NCBI GenBank assembly: GCA_016287035.1
Contig: JAEEVI010000197.1
Coordinates: forward strand, 1 to 7,880
Length of the DNA: 7,880 bases
Origin: Bacillota bacterium
GTDB lineage: Bacteria > Bacillota > Clostridia > Peptostreptococcales > Anaerovoracaceae
Direction of reading: 5' to 3'
Part shown: in pieces, positions 4,995-7,880 of the stretch
How positions within the stretch are numbered: the stretch's first letter is position 1
Layout of the letters: every line of letters begins with the position of its first letter
The notes under the pieces: generated by a model
Databases searched by the model: none
Told to the model about the DNA's origin: nothing
What the model saw: the letters and a program-made list of their open reading frames with translations, nothing else
Position numbers and translations under genes: made by a program

Positions 4995-6983
4995 ATGCTG
5001 GAAAAGACAGGACGCTTCGAGCTTACAGCTCCTTACGGCATGACGGGCGATCAGCCGCAGGCCGTCGAAAAGCTCGTCGCCGGCATAAGGGCCGGGAAGA
5101 AACACCAGACGCTGCTCGGCGTCACGGGCTCGGGCAAGACCTTCACGATAGCCAACGTTATCCAGCAGGTCCAAAAGCCCACGCTCGTAATATCGCACAA
5201 CAAGACGCTGGCCGCGCAGCTCTGCGGGGAGTTCAAGGAGTTCTTTCCAAAGAACGCGGTCGAGTATTTCATTTCCTACTACGATTACTATCAGCCGGAG
5301 GCGTACGTCCCTTCGACCGACACATATATAGAAAAGGATTCCGACGTCAACGAGGAGATAGACAGGCTCCGCTATTCGGCTACGGCCGCCCTCGCCGAGA
5401 GGAACGACGTCATAATAGTGGCGTCCGTCTCGTGCATCTACGGCCTCGGCTCGCCGTTCGACTACGAGAACCAGATGCTGTCGCTGCGGCCAGGGATGGT
5501 AAAGAGCCGCGAGGACATACTCCGCAGGCTGACCGACATACAGTACGTCCGGAACGACATCGCCTTCGACCGCGGGAGCTTCCGCGTCCGCGGGGACATA
5601 CTCGACATCTATCCCGCCGGCTGGGAGCACGCCGTGCGCGTCGAGATGTTCGGAGACGAGGTCGACAGCATAAAGGAGCTCAACCCGGTCACGGGCGAGA
5701 TAACGGCCAGCCTGAGCCACGTCGCGGTGTTCCCGGCTTCGCATTACGCGACCTCGAAGGAGAACATGGAAAGGGCACTCGTAACGATCGAGGAGGAGCT
5801 CGAGGACAGGCTAGTGTGGCTGCGCGACAGAGGAAAGCTTCTGGAGGCGCAGAGGCTCGAGCAGCGCACGCGCTTCGATCTCGAGATGATGCGCGAGATA
5901 GGCAGCTGCAAGGGCATAGAGAACTATTCGCGCCACCTCGTCGGCAATCCCCCGGGCGCCAAGCCGTACACGCTCATCGACTATTTCCCGAAGGACTTCC
6001 TCATAGTGATAGACGAATCGCACGCGATGCTTCCCCAGCTGCGGGCGATGGCGAACGGCGACAGAGCGAGGAAGACGTCGCTCGTGGACTACGGGTTCCG
6101 CCTGCCGTCTGCGCTCGACAACCGGCCTTTGCGTTTCGACGAGTTCGAAGGGATGATAAATCAGGCGATCTACGTCTCAGCGACGCCCGCGGCGTACGAG
6201 CGCGAGGTCAGCGGCGGCATAAGCGCCGAGCAGGTGATCCGCCCGACAGGGCTGCTCGATCCTCCGATAGAGATACGTCCGACGCAGGGCCAGATCGACC
6301 ATCTGATAGGCGAGATAAACAAGGAGGTCGAAAAGGGCCACAGGGTGCTCGTGACGACGCTCACAAAGAAGATGGCGGAGAGCCTCACGGATTATCTCAA
6401 GGCGGCGGGGCTGAAGGTGCGCTATATGCATTCGGAGGTCGATACGCTGGAGCGCAACGAGATCCTCAGGGATCTGCGAAAGGGCGTGTTCGATACGCTC
6501 GTGGGCATAAACCTCCTAAGAGAAGGCCTCGACCTTCCGGAGGTCGCGCTCGTGGCGATACTCGACGCGGACAAGGAGGGCTTCCTCAGGACGGAGACTT
6601 CGCTGATACAGACGGTCGGAAGGGCCTCCAGGAACGCCGAGGGACGCGTCATAATGTACGCCGATTCGATAAGCCCCGCGATGCGGGCGACCATAAACGA
6701 GACGGCGCGCAGGCGCGGCATACAGGAGGCGTACAACAGGGAGCACGGCATAACTCCTAAGACGATAGAGAAATCGATCCGCGACGTTATCGAGGTCACT
6801 ACGAGAGTCGAAGCGGGTCTCGACGAATACAAGGGCAGAAAGCCGTCCGAGCTCACGAAGGGCGAGCTCGCCGAATACGCGAAGCTCCTGGAGAAGGAGA
6901 TGCGCGAGGCGGCGAAGCAGCTCGAGTTCGAGAGGGCGGCGGTGCTGCGCGACAGGCTGCTGGAGATACGCAGCGCGATATAG
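4995..6983 (+). CDS. uvrB: Excinuclease ABC subunit UvrB
   Basis: UvrB is the damage-verifying helicase-like subunit of nucleotide excision repair. UvrA loads it at a lesion and it then recruits UvrC for the two incisions. The 662 residues match the family (B. subtilis about 661). In order: TGDQPQAV (17-24), Walker A GVTGSGKT (42-49), the beta-hairpin with aromatic residues Y95, Y96, Y98 and Y99 that threads between DNA strands, motif II DESH (340-343), motif V LREGLDLPE, motif VI QTVGRASRN (539-547), and a C-terminal UVR motif (about 633-658) that contacts UvrC and UvrA. All catalytic motifs are intact. ATG 4995 has no Shine-Dalgarno but starts 1 nt after the rqcP TGA, and the next ATG is already inside the conserved region, so the start is secure and probably coupled. 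It ends in TAG, in the same frame as the following uvrA. Confidence 0.98.
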   Translation: MLEKTGRFELTAPYGMTGDQPQAVEKLVAGIRAGKKHQTLLGVTGSGKTFTIANVIQQVQKPTLVISHNKTLAAQLCGEFKEFFPKNAVEYFISYYDYYQPEAYVPSTDTYIEKDSDVNEEIDRLRYSATAALAERNDVIIVASVSCIYGLGSPFDYENQMLSLRPGMVKSREDILRRLTDIQYVRNDIAFDRGSFRVRGDILDIYPAGWEHAVRVEMFGDEVDSIKELNPVTGEITASLSHVAVFPASHYATSKENMERALVTIEEELEDRLVWLRDRGKLLEAQRLEQRTRFDLEMMREIGSCKGIENYSRHLVGNPPGAKPYTLIDYFPKDFLIVIDESHAMLPQLRAMANGDRARKTSLVDYGFRLPSALDNRPLRFDEFEGMINQAIYVSATPAAYEREVSGGISAEQVIRPTGLLDPPIEIRPTQGQIDHLIGEINKEVEKGHRVLVTTLTKKMAESLTDYLKAAGLKVRYMHSEVDTLERNEILRDLRKGVFDTLVGINLLREGLDLPEVALVAILDADKEGFLRTETSLIQTVGRASRNAEGRVIMYADSISPAMRATINETARRRGIQEAYNREHGITPKTIEKSIRDVIEVTTRVEAGLDEYKGRKPSELTKGELAEYAKLLEKEMREAAKQLEFERAAVLRDRLLEIRSAI

Positions 6984-6989
6984 GTATAT

Positions 6990-7880
6990 ATGCAGAAGGA
7001 TCTTATAATCAGAGGCGCCAAGGCGCACAATCTCAAGAATATAAACGTGACGATCCCCAGGGACAGATTCGTCGTCATCACGGGGCTCTCCGGGAGCGGC
7101 AAATCCTCTCTGGCGTTCGACACGATATACGCCGAGGGGCAGCGCAGGTACGTCGAGAGCCTTTCCGCCTACGCGCGCCAGTTCCTCGGGCTCCTCGACA
7201 AGCCGGACGTCGAATCGATAGAGGGTCTCTCGCCCGCGATCTCGATAGACCAGAAGACCACGAGCAGGAACCCCCGCTCGACCGTAGGCACCGTCACGGA
7301 GATATACGACTATCTGAGGCTTCTCTACGCGCGCATAGGCGTGCCGCACTGCCCGATATGCGGCAGGGAGATCACGAGCCAGTCCGTCGATCAGATCGCG
7401 CAGCAGCTGCTCGACATGGAGGAGGGAACGAGGATAACGCTCCTGGCCCCCGTCATACGTGCCCAAAAGGGCCAGCACGACAAGGTCCTCGACAGGATAA
7501 GGCGCGAGGGCTTCGTGCGCGTTCGCGTCGACGGGGAGATAAAGGACCTGAACGAGGACGAGATAAAGCTCGCGAAGACGTACAAGCACACGATCGAGAT
7601 AGTCGTCGACAGGCTGATAGTTCGCGCCGGCTCGGAGAGCAGGTTCTTCGAGAGCGTGGAGCTCGCCGCCGCGCACGGGAACGGTCTCGTGGGTGCTCTC
7701 ATCGGGACGGGCAGGGACGCTAAAGAGATGCTCTTCAGCACGAAGTTCGCGTGCCCGGACCACGGCGTGAGCATAGACGAGCTGGAGCCCCGCAGCTTCT
7801 CGTTCAACTCGCCGTTCGGCGCCTGCCCGGTGTGCAACGGAATAGGCTATATAGAGCATATAGATCCGGATCTTATAATC
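6990..7880 (+). CDS. uvrA: Excinuclease ABC subunit UvrA, N-terminal part (3' end outside window)
   Basis: UvrA is the ABC-type ATPase dimer that scans DNA, recognises distortion, interacts with Mfd and loads UvrB. The frame stays open to the last base, giving 297 of about 940-960 residues. It starts MQKDLIIRGAKAHNLKNI, followed by Walker A GLSGSGKSS (32-40) of the first nucleotide-binding domain, then GLSPAISIDQKTTSRNPRST and the UvrB-binding insertion. Cysteine motifs are C121-P-I-C124 and a later pair made of C255-P-D-H258 and C279-P-V-C282, where the first half has CxxH rather than CxxC. The signature motif, second ATPase domain and zinc finger lie beyond the window. The start is 6 nt after the uvrB stop with only a weak TAGGT Shine-Dalgarno, so uvrB and uvrA are co-transcribed and probably coupled. 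DrrC- or UvrA2-type paralogues are less likely given the adjacency to uvrB. Confidence 0.97.
   Translation, partial: MQKDLIIRGAKAHNLKNINVTIPRDRFVVITGLSGSGKSSLAFDTIYAEGQRRYVESLSAYARQFLGLLDKPDVESIEGLSPAISIDQKTTSRNPRSTVGTVTEIYDYLRLLYARIGVPHCPICGREITSQSVDQIAQQLLDMEEGTRITLLAPVIRAQKGQHDKVLDRIRREGFVRVRVDGEIKDLNEDEIKLAKTYKHTIEIVVDRLIVRAGSESRFFESVELAAAHGNGLVGALIGTGRDAKEMLFSTKFACPDHGVSIDELEPRSFSFNSPFGACPVCNGIGYIEHIDPDLII

Noticed and set aside
7004..7009. TATAAT inside the start of uvrA as a promoter
   Set aside because: No -35 at 16-18 bases upstream and no TG extension; it would start transcription inside the gene, and the hexamer is explained by LII codons.
6998..7010. 13-base exact repeat GGATCTTATAATC at 6998-7010 and 7868-7880
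   Set aside because: Both copies are in frame and encode DLII within uvrA. There are only two copies, with no flanking symmetry, so codon coincidence is the simplest explanation.

Overview
The window looks like a conserved housekeeping locus of a GC-rich Clostridia-type Firmicute. The order mfd, SpoVB/YabM-like flippase, mazG, (HU), rqcP is the Bacillus/Clostridium arrangement. Each protein carries strong family motifs, and promoters are of the Gram-positive TRTGN extended -10 type. The lineage is inferred from gene order and motif recall only. GC is clearly above 50% by eye, yet isoleucine is mostly written ATA (20 ATA, 9 ATC, 0 ATT in the visible uvrA). Stops are TAA, TAG and TGA, and no in-frame TGA is read as sense, so genetic code 11 applies.

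Layout, all genes on the + strand. 1-1824 is the C-terminal half of mfd, entering from the left edge. 1835-3472 is a 545-residue MOP-superfamily lipid-linked oligosaccharide flippase. 3476-4315 is mazG, a nucleoside triphosphate pyrophosphohydrolase. 4350-4637 is the histone-like protein HU, closed by an intrinsic terminator at 4661-4692. 4748-4993 is rqcP (S4-domain ribosome quality-control factor). 4995-6983 is uvrB. 6990-7880 is the N-terminal third of uvrA, running off the right edge. No stretch without a gene exceeds about 110 bases. No tRNA, rRNA, CRISPR array, insertion sequence or prophage signal was seen.

Transcription units inferred from sequence. mfd reads in from the left. A near-perfect extended -10 promoter sits on the mfd stop codon and would start RNA only about 3 nt before the flippase ATG, so the flippase may be translated from an almost leaderless mRNA. 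The flippase and mazG are tightly coupled (3-nt gap). HU has a very strong Shine-Dalgarno and its own codon style, and its terminator ends the first block. A second extended -10 promoter, lying within a perfect 13-bp palindrome, starts rqcP-uvrB-uvrA as one operon with 1-nt and 6-nt gaps.

Functional theme: the window brackets the transcription-coupled repair machinery (Mfd, UvrB, UvrA) around a dNTP-pool sanitiser (MazG), a nucleoid protein (HU) and a stalled-ribosome rescue factor (RqcP). I see no undescribed multi-gene system. The items worth a second look are regulatory and compositional: the leaderless-type promoter, the palindromic -10, a 33% GC patch inside mazG, the codon contrast of HU, and the in-frame uvrB-TAG-uvrA junction.
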